From Bacillus spizizenii TU-B-10 (GTDB lineage Bacteria > Bacillota > Bacilli > Bacillales > Bacillaceae), in NCBI RefSeq assembly GCF_000227465.1, contig NC_016047.1, positions 3,638,857 through 3,702,856 on the forward strand: a stretch of 64,000 bases of DNA, in the 5' to 3' direction. Of this stretch, positions 39,775-48,806 are shown one piece after another; the first letter of the stretch is position 1, and each line of letters begins with the position of its first letter. Under the pieces are notes generated by a model. That model was given only the letters and a program-made list of their open reading frames with translations, was not told where the DNA came from and ran no database searches. A program made the translations under genes and the position numbers.

Positions 39775-40302
39775 TTAAGCGAAAGGCTTCTGGATGTATT
39801 CAGCTAAACGTTTTGCACTGAGAGAAATATCCTCTGCAGTTGCATAATTCACGCCGTAGAATACATATGGGGGCAGGTATTTCATGCCGATCAGATTGCT
39901 CGTGGCCTGAAATGGTTTCAAAAGCTCACTGATTGAGTAATGATTTGCTCCGCCTGCTTGATATTTTTCTGCTTCGCTCCCTGTTGATACAGCCAGCATC
40001 AGCTCCTTGCCATGCAAGGCGTTTCCTTGTGAACCAAAGGCCCAGCCGAAAGTCAGCACAAGATCCTGCCATTTTTTTAAGAGCGGCGGAGAGCTGTACC
40101 AATAAAACGGAAATTGGAAGACAATCCGGTCGTATTGCTCGCACAGCTGCTGTTCCTTCGCAACATCTATCGCTTCATCCGGGTACTCCTTATAAAGCTC
40201 CCGTACTGTGATATTGTCATGATGACTCAATTCCTCTGCCCATGCCTTATTCACAACTGAGGTTTCCATATGAGGATGAACTGCCAAAACCAATATTTTC
40301 AT
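39775..40302 (-). CDS. ywrO: NAD(P)H oxidoreductase YwrO
   Basis: 175-aa flavodoxin-fold quinone reductase/nitroreductase-like enzyme (KefG/MdaB/NQO1 family). Motifs: KILVLAVHPHMETSVVNKAWAEEL, DRIVFQFPFYWYSSPPLLKKWQDLVLTFGWAFG and KELMLAVSTGS. Start ATG at 40302; the in-frame TTG one codon upstream is equally possible by sequence but less likely. It probably reduces quinones or nitro compounds with NAD(P)H, using FMN. Confidence 0.9.
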   Translation of the reverse strand: MKILVLAVHPHMETSVVNKAWAEELSHHDNITVRELYKEYPDEAIDVAKEQQLCEQYDRIVFQFPFYWYSSPPLLKKWQDLVLTFGWAFGSQGNALHGKELMLAVSTGSEAEKYQAGGANHYSISELLKPFQATSNLIGMKYLPPYVFYGVNYATAEDISLSAKRLAEYIQKPFA

Positions 40303-40363
40303 CAAACCACACCTTTACCCTTTTGACGTTATTTTATCTAAAATCAGGAAAAGAGCCAAATAA

Positions 40364-40395
40364 AAAGAAAGCCCTTCACAAAGGGACTTTCTTTT
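40364..40395 (-). terminator. Terminator of alsSD
   Basis: Minus strand stem AAAGAAAGTCCCTT / AAGGGCTTTCTTT, short loop, T run; located directly after alsD. Confidence 0.88.
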
Positions 40396-40400
40396 TTTCT

Positions 40401-41168
40401 TTATTCAGGGCTTCCTTCAGTTGTTTCAATATCTTTAGCAAAGTCAGGGTTATCCAGATTCGCATTAAAGAAATCCGCTGTATTCGGAAGTCTGAGATTC
40501 ATGTTCATTTTTTGAGAAATCGTAACCGTGCAATCCTCAAGCACATAGTCAAAAACGTGTCCGCCTGAATTGCGTCCTTCGTCAATGAAGTGCAGGTGAT
40601 AGCCAGAAACGGCGATTCCGTTTGCATAAGCTGGTGTTAAGAAGCCTACGATCGTTCCTCTCACGTTGTCGAAGTTAAAAATCGGCTGTGTTTTAACCGC
40701 TTCAACCATTGGCACATAAGGTTTTTCTTGCAGTTCTACCGTTCTTGTCTGCACTTTTTTAAACAATCCGTCAATGCGGATAGCGTAAAATAAGTTTTTG
40801 CTTGGCAGAATGCTGTTGATCTCTTTTTCAAACTCTTCACGTGTCATTTTCGCATCAATTTTGTGCGTCATGTCCGGTGTAAAGAATGTAAATGAACAGA
40901 ACGGAGAACGGTCCCCGTTTTGGACCGGTGTCGCAGTTCCATCTGAACGGAGACGGTAAAATTCACCGTCAAACCCAATCAGCTCTCCGTCAAGCTTGTT
41001 AAAGGTTCCGATACCGAAGTCTCCGTATTTCGGGATCTCTGACAGTTCAAAATCGCCGTCATATACCCCGTCTAATAGAGAAGTCATTGTTGATACTTGA
41101 TAAATCTGGCTCACAGGCTGATCTTTTTGCCCGCGGCTGAGCACTTGAATATTGCTTTCGCGTTTCAT
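40401..41168 (-). CDS. alsD: Alpha-acetolactate decarboxylase AlsD
   Basis: Converts 2-acetolactate to acetoin, the overflow product of fermentative and stationary-phase growth. 255 aa from ATG 41168, which follows AAAGGAGTG; the longer frame adds 13 residues containing that site. Zn-binding region SGYHLHFIDEGRNSGGHVFDY (His, His and a third His) is intact. The operon order alsS-alsD with divergent alsR is the standard B. subtilis one. Confidence 0.97.
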   Translation of the reverse strand: MKRESNIQVLSRGQKDQPVSQIYQVSTMTSLLDGVYDGDFELSEIPKYGDFGIGTFNKLDGELIGFDGEFYRLRSDGTATPVQNGDRSPFCSFTFFTPDMTHKIDAKMTREEFEKEINSILPSKNLFYAIRIDGLFKKVQTRTVELQEKPYVPMVEAVKTQPIFNFDNVRGTIVGFLTPAYANGIAVSGYHLHFIDEGRNSGGHVFDYVLEDCTVTISQKMNMNLRLPNTADFFNANLDNPDFAKDIETTEGSPE

Positions 41169-41230
41169 AATTCCCTTCACTCCTTTTTGTTTAGTGCTGT
41201 TCATCAAACAGTGTCGTGATGCGCAGAGTG

Positions 41231-42943
41231 CTAGAGAGCTTTCGTTTTCATGAGTTCCCCGAATTCTTTCGGAAGCTTGTCACTTGCTAAATTAATGTTA
41301 TCACTGTAGTCAACCGGGACATCAATGATAACAGGACCCTCAGTGTTCATACCTTGACGCAGAACATCTGCCAGCTGGTCTGGTGATTCAACGCGCAAGC
41401 CAGTTGCTCCGAAGCTTTCCGCATATTTCACGATATCGATATTTCCGAAATCGACCGCAGATGTACGATTATATTTTTTCAATTGCTGGAATGCAACCAT
41501 GTCATATGTGCTGTCGTTCCATACAATGTGTACAATTGGTGCTTTTAAGCGGACTGCTGTCTCTAATTCCATTGCTGAGAATAAGAAACCGCCGTCACCA
41601 GAGACTGAAACCACTTTTTCTCCCGGTTTCACCAATGAAGCGCCGATTGCCCAAGGAAGTGCAACGCCGAGTGTTTGCATACCGTTACTGATCATTAATG
41701 TTAACGGCTCGTAGCTGCGGAAATAACGTGACATCCAAATCGCGTGTGAACCGATATCGCAAGTCACTGTAACATGATCATCGACTGCGTTTCGCAATTC
41801 TTTTACGATTTCAAGAGGATGCACTCTGTCTGATTTCCAGTCTGCAGGCACCTGCTCACCTTCGTGCATATATTGTTTTAAATCAGAAAGGATCTTCTGC
41901 TCACGCTCCGCAAAGTCTACTTTCACAGCATCGTGTTCGATATGATTGATCGTAGATGGAATATCACCGATCAATTCAAGCTCCGGCTGGTAAGCATGAT
42001 CAATGTCAGCCAGAATCTCGTCTAAATGAATGATCGTCCGGTCTCCATTGACATTCCAGAATTTCGGATCGTATTCAATTGGGTCATAGCCGATTGTCAG
42101 AACAACATCAGCCTGCTCAAGCAGCAGATCGCCAGGCTGGTTACGGAATAAACCGATCCGGCCAAAATACTGATCCTCTAAATCTCTCGTAAGTGTACCG
42201 GCAGCTTGATATGTTTCAACGAATGGAAGCTGAACTTTTTTCAATAGCTTGCGAACTGCTTTAATCGCTTCCGGTCTTCCGCCCTTCATGCCGACTAAAA
42301 CGACAGGAAGTTTCGCTGTTTGGATTTTTGCAATGGCCGCACTAATTGCGTCATCTGCTGCGGGACCAAGTTTTGGCGCTGCGACAGCACGTACGTTTTT
42401 TGTGTTTGTGACTTCATTCACAACATCTTGCGGAAAGCTCACAAAAGCGGCCCCAGCCTGCCCTGCTGACGCTATCCTAAATGCATTTGTAACAGCTTCC
42501 GGTATATTTTTAACATCTTGAACTTCTACACTGTATTTTGTAATCGGCTGGAATAGCGCCGCATTATCCAAAGATTGATGTGTCCGTTTTAAACGATCTG
42601 CACGGATCACGTTCCCAGCAAGCGCAACGACAGGGTCACCTTCAGTGTTTGCTGTCAGCAGTCCTGTTGCCAAGTTAGAAGCACCTGGTCCTGATGTGAC
42701 TAACACGACTCCCGGTTTTCCAGTTAAACGGCCGACTGCTTGCGCCATAAATGCTGCATTTTGTTCATGCCGGACAACGATAATTTCAGGCCCTTTATCT
42801 TGTAAAGCGTCAAATACTGCATCAATTTTTGCACCTGGAATGCCAAATACATGTGTGACACCTTGCTCCGCTAAGCAATCAACAACAAGCTCCGCCCCTC
42901 TGCTTTTCTCAAGGGATTTTTGTTCTTTTGTTGCTTTTGTCAA
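41231..42943 (-). CDS. alsS: Catabolic acetolactate synthase AlsS
   Basis: Thiamine-diphosphate enzyme condensing two pyruvates to 2-acetolactate. 570 aa from TTG at 42943 (AAGGAGTGAGG upstream); three extra in-frame codons are not used. Motifs: [31 protein letters not shown] with the catalytic Glu, [12 protein letters not shown], and the ThDP/Mg motif [32 protein letters not shown]-independent catabolic type. Needs AlsR plus acetate for expression. Confidence 0.97.
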   Translation of the reverse strand: MTKATKEQKSLEKSRGAELVVDCLAEQGVTHVFGIPGAKIDAVFDALQDKGPEIIVVRHEQNAAFMAQAVGRLTGKPGVVLVTSGPGASNLATGLLTANTEGDPVVALAGNVIRADRLKRTHQSLDNAALFQPITKYSVEVQDVKNIPEAVTNAFRIASAGQAGAAFVSFPQDVVNEVTNTKNVRAVAAPKLGPAADDAISAAIAKIQTAKLPVVLVGMKGGRPEAIKAVRKLLKKVQLPFVETYQAAGTLTRDLEDQYFGRIGLFRNQPGDLLLEQADVVLTIGYDPIEYDPKFWNVNGDRTIIHLDEILADIDHAYQPELELIGDIPSTINHIEHDAVKVDFAEREQKILSDLKQYMHEGEQVPADWKSDRVHPLEIVKELRNAVDDHVTVTCDIGSHAIWMSRYFRSYEPLTLMISNGMQTLGVALPWAIGASLVKPGEKVVSVSGDGGFLFSAMELETAVRLKAPIVHIVWNDSTYDMVAFQQLKKYNRTSAVDFGNIDIVKYAESFGATGLRVESPDQLADVLRQGMNTEGPVIIDVPVDYSDNINLASDKLPKEFGELMKTKAL

Positions 42944-43006
42944 CACCCTCACTCCTTATTATGCATTTTAAACATAAAATTTTAAATATTTCTTGTGATA
43001 CGTTTC

Positions 43007-43036
43007 ACTATACACTCTTTGGAAATTGACCTCCAA
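43007..43036 (-). promoter_or_regulatory. alsSD promoter, AlsR-activated
   Basis: Minus strand TTGGAG (43036 to 43031), 18-nt spacer, TATAGT (43012 to 43007). The poor -35 suits a promoter needing an activator. The A+T-rich stretch 43050-43090 with T-N11-A-type half sites upstream of it is where AlsR is known to bind; exact sites were not assigned. Confidence 0.55.
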
Positions 43037-43102
43037 TATCGATTCGCCTTATGATTAATATGTATTACGAATTATTAACCTATGGAAAGGAATGCATATT
43101 GA

Positions 43103-43990
43103 ATGGAGCTTCGCCATCTTCAATACTTTATCGCAGTAGCCGAAGAGCTTCATTTCGGAAAAGCTGCGCGGCGGCTGAACATGACACAGCCTCCTCTCAG
43201 CCAGCAGATCAAACAGCTGGAAGAAGAAGTCGGGGTGACGCTTCTGAAAAGGACAAAACGATTTGTCGAGCTTACGGCGGCTGGTGAAATCTTTTTAAAT
43301 CACTGCCGATCAGCTTTGATGCAAATTGGTCAAGGAATTGAACTTGCCCAACGGACGGCTCGCGGCGAACATGGCCATCTCGTTATTGGTTTTGTCGGAT
43401 CAGCTACATATGAATTTCTGCCGCCGATCATCCGGGAATACCGTAAAAAATTCCCTTCTGTGAAAATTGAACTGAAAGAAATCGCTTCTTATCGGCAGCA
43501 GGAGGAATTGCTCAAGGGAAATATCGATATCGGCATTCTCCATCCGCCGTTAGAGCATCCCGAGCTGCAAATTGAGACAACCCAGAGCAGTCCATGCATC
43601 CTCGCATTGCCGAAGCAGCATCCGCTTGCATTAAAAGAATCAATTGACATTACAGATTTGGAAAACGAACCGATCATTACCCTTTCCAAAGAAGCGTGGC
43701 CTACGCTATATACCGACTTTATTCAGCTCTGTGAAGACGCAGGTTTTGTGCCGAATATCGTTCAAGAAGCGACAGAATATCAAATGGTGATCGGGCTGGT
43801 GACAGCAGGCATCGGCATTACCATTGTCCCATCCTCTGCCAGACGGCTGTTTAACCTTGATGTCACGTATCGCAGCGTGGATCATTTTCAACTCAAAGCA
43901 GAATGGATCATCGCATATCGAAAAGACAGCCAAAACCCTGTACTGAGGCAATTTGTGGATATATCCAAATCGTTAAATGAACGGAAATAA
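43103..43990 (+). CDS. alsR: LysR-type activator AlsR
   Basis: 295-aa LysR-family activator of alsSD, responding to acetate and low pH. N-terminal winged helix MELRHLQYFIAVAEELHFGKAARRLNMTQPPLSQQIKQLEEE; effector domain from about residue 90 (GHLVIGFVGSATYEFLPPIIREY, GIGITIVPSSARRLF). The gene is divergent from alsSD. Its 3' end lies only 39 bp from the convergent cotH stop, whereas in strain 168 I recall ywrK, ywrJ and cotB between them. Confidence 0.94.
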   Translation: MELRHLQYFIAVAEELHFGKAARRLNMTQPPLSQQIKQLEEEVGVTLLKRTKRFVELTAAGEIFLNHCRSALMQIGQGIELAQRTARGEHGHLVIGFVGSATYEFLPPIIREYRKKFPSVKIELKEIASYRQQEELLKGNIDIGILHPPLEHPELQIETTQSSPCILALPKQHPLALKESIDITDLENEPIITLSKEAWPTLYTDFIQLCEDAGFVPNIVQEATEYQMVIGLVTAGIGITIVPSSARRLFNLDVTYRSVDHFQLKAEWIIAYRKDSQNPVLRQFVDISKSLNERK

Positions 43991-44029
43991 AAAAAGGCGC
44001 TCCGTTCTCCGGAATCCGCCCGTTTATCG

Positions 44030-45121
44030 TCAGGATAAAAGATCAAGCTCACTTTTGAGGTAATCAGCTCTTTTTATAATATACTCGCAAATCACATCCG
44101 GCTCACGGTCAAAACGCTCAATATCATTCTTTTTATATGGGTCCATCAGGACAAACGGCCTAATCTGCTCATATATCGCCATTATTTTCGGTTTCATATA
44201 TTCTATTGTAAAAAGAGATTGGAGCGTTTTCTCTAACAGTTGCTTGTAGGACTTGCGAAAATCGGGTTCATCCAAAATCCGGGCGGTTAGTGTATTAAAT
44301 CCTTGAATTCTTACATAATCGGCAGCCATCCGCTCTCCATGGATATCCCTGCCCCAAGTCGCATCATAATCCCAAGGAATCACCTCAAATAATCCGGTTT
44401 CACTGCTTCTGTACAACGAGTAGTTGTGGACAAACCCGTCATAGTTTGAGGTGAATACAATGCCGGCGAGCCAGCGCAAATACTTATCGACATCCACATG
44501 CTTTGTCACTTCTGATTTAAACTGGGCTTTAGGGACAGTATTAATTTTAAAAATCATATCCTGTAAATAAAAATCGTCTTCCTCAGTCCCTGTCTTCTTT
44601 TCATAGCCAAGCTCAAGCGACGTCTTCGTTTCCCTTTCCAAATCGCTCATCAGAGAGAAATTAGCATCATCATCAACCGCGTAAAAAACCGCCCCGTCCG
44701 CCAGCTTCCTTTTCGCTAAATAAAATTCATCGACGGATTCAAGTTCAAGATAAACCCCTTCGTTCTTCCCATTCACTTTTAAAAACACAAACTCCGCCTT
44801 TGGAGACAGCGTCCCAAGCTCTGAGAAAAAATCCAGTGACAACTTGTTTCTCATCATGGAAGGATCTTTATATTCTGCATTCAGGTGAACCTCGCGGGCG
44901 CCGCGGAATGTTTTCGGCTGATAAAAGGAAATATGGTATGACTTCTTTTTGAAGTCTCTAATATGTGATCCCCGGTAAGCAATATCAATATCCAGCCTTT
45001 TTTGATTTACCTTCATGACAGCAGGCACCGGATCATCGTCCCATATATCTTTTTTTAATTCACGCAAATCTTTTGGATGAACAAACAGCTGATAAAGCGG
45101 CAAATTGGATTGATTCTTCAT
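44030..45121 (-). CDS. cotH: Spore coat protein kinase CotH
   Basis: Inner spore-coat protein with an atypical protein-kinase fold (CotH kinase family, PF08757) that phosphorylates serines of CotB and CotG and controls assembly of part of the outer coat. 363 aa, full length. The key residues are present: D228 in SNYDGFVHNYSLY (the residue shown to be essential for kinase activity) and D251 in IPWDYDATWGRD. A weak ribosome-binding site (GAGGGGGAATATGG) precedes the ATG. Its promoter lies beyond cotG, so the mRNA has an approximately 820-nt leader antisense to cotG. Confidence 0.95.
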   Translation of the reverse strand: MKNQSNLPLYQLFVHPKDLRELKKDIWDDDPVPAVMKVNQKRLDIDIAYRGSHIRDFKKKSYHISFYQPKTFRGAREVHLNAEYKDPSMMRNKLSLDFFSELGTLSPKAEFVFLKVNGKNEGVYLELESVDEFYLAKRKLADGAVFYAVDDDANFSLMSDLERETKTSLELGYEKKTGTEEDDFYLQDMIFKINTVPKAQFKSEVTKHVDVDKYLRWLAGIVFTSNYDGFVHNYSLYRSSETGLFEVIPWDYDATWGRDIHGERMAADYVRIQGFNTLTARILDEPDFRKSYKQLLEKTLQSLFTIEYMKPKIMAIYEQIRPFVLMDPYKKNDIERFDREPDVICEYIIKRADYLKSELDLLS

Positions 45122-45181
45122 CCATATTCCCCCTCACAAATTTAGGCTTTTATTTTTGTGTGATCTCAGCGGAACACTTAT

Positions 45182-45208
45182 ACACTTTTTAAAACTGCGC
45201 GTACTATG
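45182..45208 (+). promoter_or_regulatory. Candidate sigma-K promoter of cotG
   Basis: AC at 45182, 16-nt spacer, then CGTACTATG compared with the sigma-K -10 CATANNNTA. Two of the six defined -10 positions deviate. Known late mother-cell expression with GerE supports it. Confidence 0.4.
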
Positions 45209-45261
45209 TGGGTAGTAAGGATCTTCATCCTTAACATCATTTTCAAAAGGAGGATTTCAAA

Positions 45262-45861
45262 TTGGGCCACTATTCCCATTCTGACATCAAAGAAGCGGTG
45301 AAATCCGCAAAAAAAGAAGGTTTAAAAGATTATTTATACCAAGAGCCTCATGGAAAAAAACGCAGCCATAAAAAGTCGCACCGCTCTCACAAAAAATCTC
45401 GCAGCCATAAAAAATCATACTGCTCTCACAAAAAATCTCGCAGCTACAAAAAATCATACTGCTCTCACAAAAAATCTCGCAGCTACAAAAAATCATATTG
45501 CTCTCACAAGAAATCTCGCAGCTACAAAAAATCATATTGCTCTCACAAGAAATCTCGCAGCTACAAAAAATCATACTGTTCTCACAAAAAATCTCGCAGC
45601 TACAAAAAATCTTACCGTTCTTACAAAAAATCTCGCAGCTACAAAAAGTCATACTGTTCTCACAAGAAAAAATCTCGCAGCTATAAGAAATCATGCCGCA
45701 CACACAAAAAATCATATTGCTCCCATAAGAAAAAATCCCATAAGAAATACTACAAAAAACCGCATCACCACCATTACTACAAAAAAGAGGATGATTATCA
45801 CAGCAAAAAAGAATTCTGGAAAGACGGCAATTGCTGGGTAGTCAAAAAGAAATACAAATAA
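45262..45861 (+). CDS. cotG: Spore coat protein CotG
   Basis: 199-aa highly basic outer-coat structural protein, phosphorylated by CotH. TTG start at 45262 with AAAGGAGG upstream. A short N-terminal segment (MGHYSHSDIKEAVKSAKKEG), then about ten tandem 13-residue units of type SRSYKKSYCSHKK, then a His/Tyr/Lys-rich tail ending in GNCWVVKKKYK. Serines in the repeats are the phosphorylation sites. Long overlapping frames in the other phases are by-products of the 39-bp DNA repeat. Divergent from cotH, and inside the cotH leader. Confidence 0.95.
   Translation: MGHYSHSDIKEAVKSAKKEGLKDYLYQEPHGKKRSHKKSHRSHKKSRSHKKSYCSHKKSRSYKKSYCSHKKSRSYKKSYCSHKKSRSYKKSYCSHKKSRSYKKSYCSHKKSRSYKKSYRSYKKSRSYKKSYCSHKKKSRSYKKSCRTHKKSYCSHKKKSHKKYYKKPHHHHYYKKEDDYHSKKEFWKDGNCWVVKKKYK
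45361..45750 (+). repeat. 39-bp tandem repeats within cotG
   Basis: About ten direct copies of a 39-bp unit (13 codons, SRSYKKSYCSHKK), with near-identical middle copies and diverged ends. Units pack head to tail without spacers, so it is a coding minisatellite and not a CRISPR. Copy number is expected to vary between strains. Confidence 0.92.
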
Positions 45862-45878
45862 TCTAAGATTTCATTTTC

Positions 45879-45914
45879 AATAGGCTGCCGGCGGACGTAC
45901 GGAAGCCTATTTTT
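45879..45914 (+). terminator. Terminator of cotG
   Basis: Stem AATAGGCT.CCG / CGG.AGCCTATT with a loop of about 9 nt, followed by TTTT. The cotH transcript must read through its complement. Confidence 0.8.
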
Positions 45915-45947
45915 ACATTTCCCCTGTATTAGATATATGTCATGACA

Positions 45948-45974
45948 TAACATATGCAACCCACATCATTTGGT
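45948..45974 (-). promoter_or_regulatory. Sigma-K promoter of cotH
   Basis: Minus strand AC (45974-45973), 16-nt spacer, CATATGTTA (45956 to 45948), a full match to AC-N16-CATANNNTA. The implied start is about 820 nt upstream of the cotH ATG, agreeing with the published position of the cotH promoter, roughly 800 bp upstream and beyond cotG. Confidence 0.8.
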
Positions 45975-45999
45975 TTCCTTGAAACCATTTCGTTATAAT
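45971..45999 (+). promoter_or_regulatory. ywrF promoter with inverted repeat
   Basis: A perfect TATAAT at 45994-45999 lies about 30 nt before ywrF. Upstream, TGGTTTC-CTT-GAAACCA (45971-45987) is a perfect 7-bp inverted repeat covering the spacer/-35 zone, a good place for a repressor. It also covers the -35 AC of the opposing cotH sigma-K promoter. Confidence 0.5.
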
Positions 46000-46031
46000 C
46001 AAGGTATCCTACGATAAAGGCGGTTGTTGCT

Positions 46032-46649
46032 ATGTACATATTTCAAGCGGATCAGCTTAGTGCCAAAGACACATACAAGCTATTGTCGGGTGCTGTCATC
46101 CCCCGTCCCATTGCATTTGTAACCACCCTTTCTTCAAGCGGAGCGGTAAATGCAGCGCCTTTCAGTTTTTATAACGTTGTCAGCTCAGATCCTCCGCTTC
46201 TCAGTGTTTCTGTTAACAGGGCTGGAGGACGCCAAAAAGATACAGCCCGAAACGCAGTGGAGAACGGAGAATTTGTCGTTCATGTCAGTGATGAAGCCAT
46301 CATTGAAGACATCAATGAAACGGCGGCAAGCTTAGATCCGGACGAAAGCGAGCTCACACGCACCTCGCTTCATCCCGTCGAAAGCAAAGCTGTTTCAGTT
46401 CCCGGCATTAAAGAAGCACGAATCCGCTTTGAATGCACATTAGAGCGGCATATGACGTTCGACAATGATCAAGGCGTTACTACAGCAGATCTGCTTATTG
46501 GGAGAGTCGTCTGCTTCCACCTTGATGAAAAGGTGTATGATGCAGAAAAAGGCTATGTTTTGACAGATGAATTAAAGCCTGCTTCAAGATTGGCGGGAAA
46601 TCACTATGCGAAGCTCGGCGAAGAATTTACGCTGGTTCGTCCAAGCTAA
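46032..46649 (+). CDS. ywrF: Flavin reductase-like FMN-binding protein YwrF
   Basis: 205-aa protein of the flavoredoxin/flavin reductase-like family (split-barrel FMN-binding fold). Recognisable: YKLLSGAVIPRPIAFVTTLSSSGAVNAAPFSFYNVVSSDPPLLSVSVNR, the typical N-terminal signature, and EARIRFECTLE. Start ATG after AAAGGCGG. Likely binds FMN and reduces it or a substrate with NAD(P)H; the physiological role is unknown. Confidence 0.88.
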   Translation: MYIFQADQLSAKDTYKLLSGAVIPRPIAFVTTLSSSGAVNAAPFSFYNVVSSDPPLLSVSVNRAGGRQKDTARNAVENGEFVVHVSDEAIIEDINETAASLDPDESELTRTSLHPVESKAVSVPGIKEARIRFECTLERHMTFDNDQGVTTADLLIGRVVCFHLDEKVYDAEKGYVLTDELKPASRLAGNHYAKLGEEFTLVRPS

Positions 46650-46728
46650 ACAGAAGGACTATTTAAATAGAAGAAACTAGTCAAAAAGACCTTGTAATCA
46701 CAAAAAAGCAGGAAGAAAATATAGTTAA

Positions 46729-46760
46729 AAAACACCCGGAGAAAACTCCGGGTGTTCTTT
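46729..46760 (+). terminator. Terminator of ywrF
   Basis: Perfect 11-bp stem AACACCCGGAG / CTCCGGGTGTT with an AAAA loop, followed by CTTTT. Confidence 0.9.
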
Positions 46761-46813
46761 TATGAAACATTTTTCCTTTTCCACCGTATATAAGATAGAT
46801 AGGAGGGGTATAT

Positions 46814-47158
46814 ATGACAGGCACTCATTTTTTGATTGTGTTACTGGTTGCAGCTTTAATCAATACTACTTTTTATATCTATGCCAGAAAAAAACTAGGC
46901 ATCCCTAAACCGCCTTGGTGGTATAAACCTGTAAATAGCACACAAGGGCTGCTGGAAATCATCATGCTCATTTTATTAGGTTTTTCTGTTTTACGCTTTC
47001 CTCCAGAGATTATGCTTATTTTCTTTCTATTCCTGACGAGTTGTTTTCGTACATTTATGGAATGGAAATATAAGCGTGAAGAAAAACAATATATACACTA
47101 TTTATTTGGCGCAGTCCTCTTTCTAGTCGTTTTTATTTATATGTGTATTTTCTTCTGA
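46814..47158 (+). CDS. ywrE: Small membrane protein YwrE
   Basis: 114-aa protein with three hydrophobic segments (FLIVLLVAALINTTFYIYA, LLEIIMLILLGFSVLRF with IMLIFFLFLTSCF, and YLFGAVLFLVVFIYMCIFF) and a conserved positive loop EWKYKREEKQYI that resembles the DUF4181 family. Strong AGGAGGGG ribosome-binding site. Its stop is 4 nt from the convergent stop of ywrD, with no terminator between them. Function unknown. Confidence 0.82.
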   Translation: MTGTHFLIVLLVAALINTTFYIYARKKLGIPKPPWWYKPVNSTQGLLEIIMLILLGFSVLRFPPEIMLIFFLFLTSCFRTFMEWKYKREEKQYIHYLFGAVLFLVVFIYMCIFF

Positions 47159-47162
47159 TACC

Positions 47163-48740
47163 TCAAACCCCCACAGCCGCTCCGTCTCCCCGCGGGTCGA
47201 CTCCGCCTTGGAGAAAGCCTTCCTCATCAACTTTGATTGCTGCTGCGTGTCCCATCAGCGGATCATAGTCACCGACAACCTCGACAAGATGTCCGCTGTC
47301 TCTCAGCTTTTCAATTGTTTCCTCTGGGAATCTGCCCTCGACTCTAAGCCCTTCATATTCCTCTCCCCACGTTCTGCCCCACACCCAGCGCGGTTCGCTG
47401 ATTGCCTGCTGAGGATGCATTCCGTAGTCCAGCATTCTGGTAATGATGGCCGTCTGGGTCTGCGGCTGGCCTTCGCCGCCTTGTGTGCCGTACAGGACTT
47501 TCGGTTTTCCGTCTTTGCAGGCTATAGCCGGCATCAGCGTATGGAAGCTGCGCTTTCTCGGTTCAAGCGTATTGACATGATTATTATCCAATGAGAAAAA
47601 TGACCCGCGGTTTTGCAGTAATATGCCTGTATCACCAGCGGTGACTGCCGAGCCAAATTCAAAGTACAGGCTTTGAATGAAAGATACTGCATTGCCATCC
47701 GCATCGATGACGGCCGCATATGCAGTATCACTTCCTACTGGCCTGCTTTCCGCCGGTTCTGCCAAATAGCCGATTTCTTCCGCCAATTGTTTCGCGTAAC
47801 TTTTGTCCAAAAGCCTTTCAAGTGGGATGTCCGCAAACGCCGGATCAGTCAGGACGGCATTCCGATCTAGAAAACTCTTTTTCAATGCCTCCACAAGCAC
47901 ATGATAATACTCAAATGAACCGTGTTCGATTTGGGTGAAATCATAGTTTTCCAGAATGTTCAGTGTTAATAAACCGGTAAATCCCTGAGAATTCGGCGGC
48001 GCCTGGTACACACTGTATCCTCGGTAATCACTTGAGACAGGCTCCGCCCACTCGCCCCGGTGCGCTTTAAAATCATCGAGTGTCATGTAGCTGCCGTTAT
48101 GCTGTAAATACGAGACAATCCGCTGAGCGATATCTCCTTCATAGAATGCGCTTCTTCCTTTTTTGGCGACCATGTTCAGACTTTCTGCAAGCTCTTTTTG
48201 CACAAACCGCTCTCCCGGGACAGGCGCTTTTCCGCATCTCGTGAAGATGCCGGCCGTGTAAGGCGTGGAGGCCAGCAGTTCAAGATTCGTTTCTGTGTGA
48301 CGGCACTGATCAGCTGATACTGGAAAACCATTTTGGGCATAGTCGCGTGCGGGCTCCAACACGTCCGCAAGGGACATACGTCCGTACTCCTTCAGCACCG
48401 CATCCCAGCTATCAACCATCCCCGGAACGGTGATGGCACTGTCGATTCCCCTCAGCGGAATCGCGTTTTTTCCCTTATATACCTCTCTCGTTACATGTTT
48501 TCCTGAACGGCCGCTGCCATTGTAGACTCTTACCGACTTTGTTTCCTGATGAAAGGTCAGCCAAAAGGAATCCCCGCCAAGCCCCGTCATATGCGGATAC
48601 ACAACTGCCAGACAAGCACTCACAGCAATGGCGGCGTCAAAGGCGTTTCCTCCCTTGTCCAGTATTCGGTTTCCGGCTTGAGAAGCGAGATAATGCGGAC
48701 TGACGACCATTTGTTTTGTACCGATGATAGATTTGTTCAT
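47163..48740 (-). CDS. ywrD: Gamma-glutamyltransferase-like protein YwrD
   Basis: 525-aa Ntn-hydrolase of the gamma-glutamyltranspeptidase family. From ATG 48740: KGGNAFDAAIAVSACLAVVYPHMTGLGGDSFWL in the large-subunit half, then the autoprocessing site PVGSDTAYAAVIDADGNAVSFIQSLY, where Thr339 would be the nucleophile and new N-terminus of the small subunit. No clear signal peptide, so it is probably cytoplasmic, unlike Ggt. Substrate unknown; it could act on glutathione-like or gamma-glutamyl compounds. It faces ywrC across an intergenic region with notable inverted repeats. Confidence 0.9.
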   Translation of the reverse strand: MNKSIIGTKQMVVSPHYLASQAGNRILDKGGNAFDAAIAVSACLAVVYPHMTGLGGDSFWLTFHQETKSVRVYNGSGRSGKHVTREVYKGKNAIPLRGIDSAITVPGMVDSWDAVLKEYGRMSLADVLEPARDYAQNGFPVSADQCRHTETNLELLASTPYTAGIFTRCGKAPVPGERFVQKELAESLNMVAKKGRSAFYEGDIAQRIVSYLQHNGSYMTLDDFKAHRGEWAEPVSSDYRGYSVYQAPPNSQGFTGLLTLNILENYDFTQIEHGSFEYYHVLVEALKKSFLDRNAVLTDPAFADIPLERLLDKSYAKQLAEEIGYLAEPAESRPVGSDTAYAAVIDADGNAVSFIQSLYFEFGSAVTAGDTGILLQNRGSFFSLDNNHVNTLEPRKRSFHTLMPAIACKDGKPKVLYGTQGGEGQPQTQTAIITRMLDYGMHPQQAISEPRWVWGRTWGEEYEGLRVEGRFPEETIEKLRDSGHLVEVVGDYDPLMGHAAAIKVDEEGFLQGGVDPRGDGAAVGV

Positions 48741-48806
48741 CACAAGTCCCCTTTATCATGAGATTTTCTTCAGTATAGAGAGCTTGATTTTTCACATCTA
48801 CTCACC

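Noticed and set aside
45361-45750. Regular direct repeats resembling a CRISPR array
   Set aside because: Repeats are contiguous with no unique spacers and code for the CotG 13-mer; no cas genes nearby.
45350-45841. Long overlapping reading frames in other phases and on the opposite strand of cotG
   Set aside because: They arise from the 39-bp in-phase repeat of cotG, have low-complexity products and no ribosome-binding sites.
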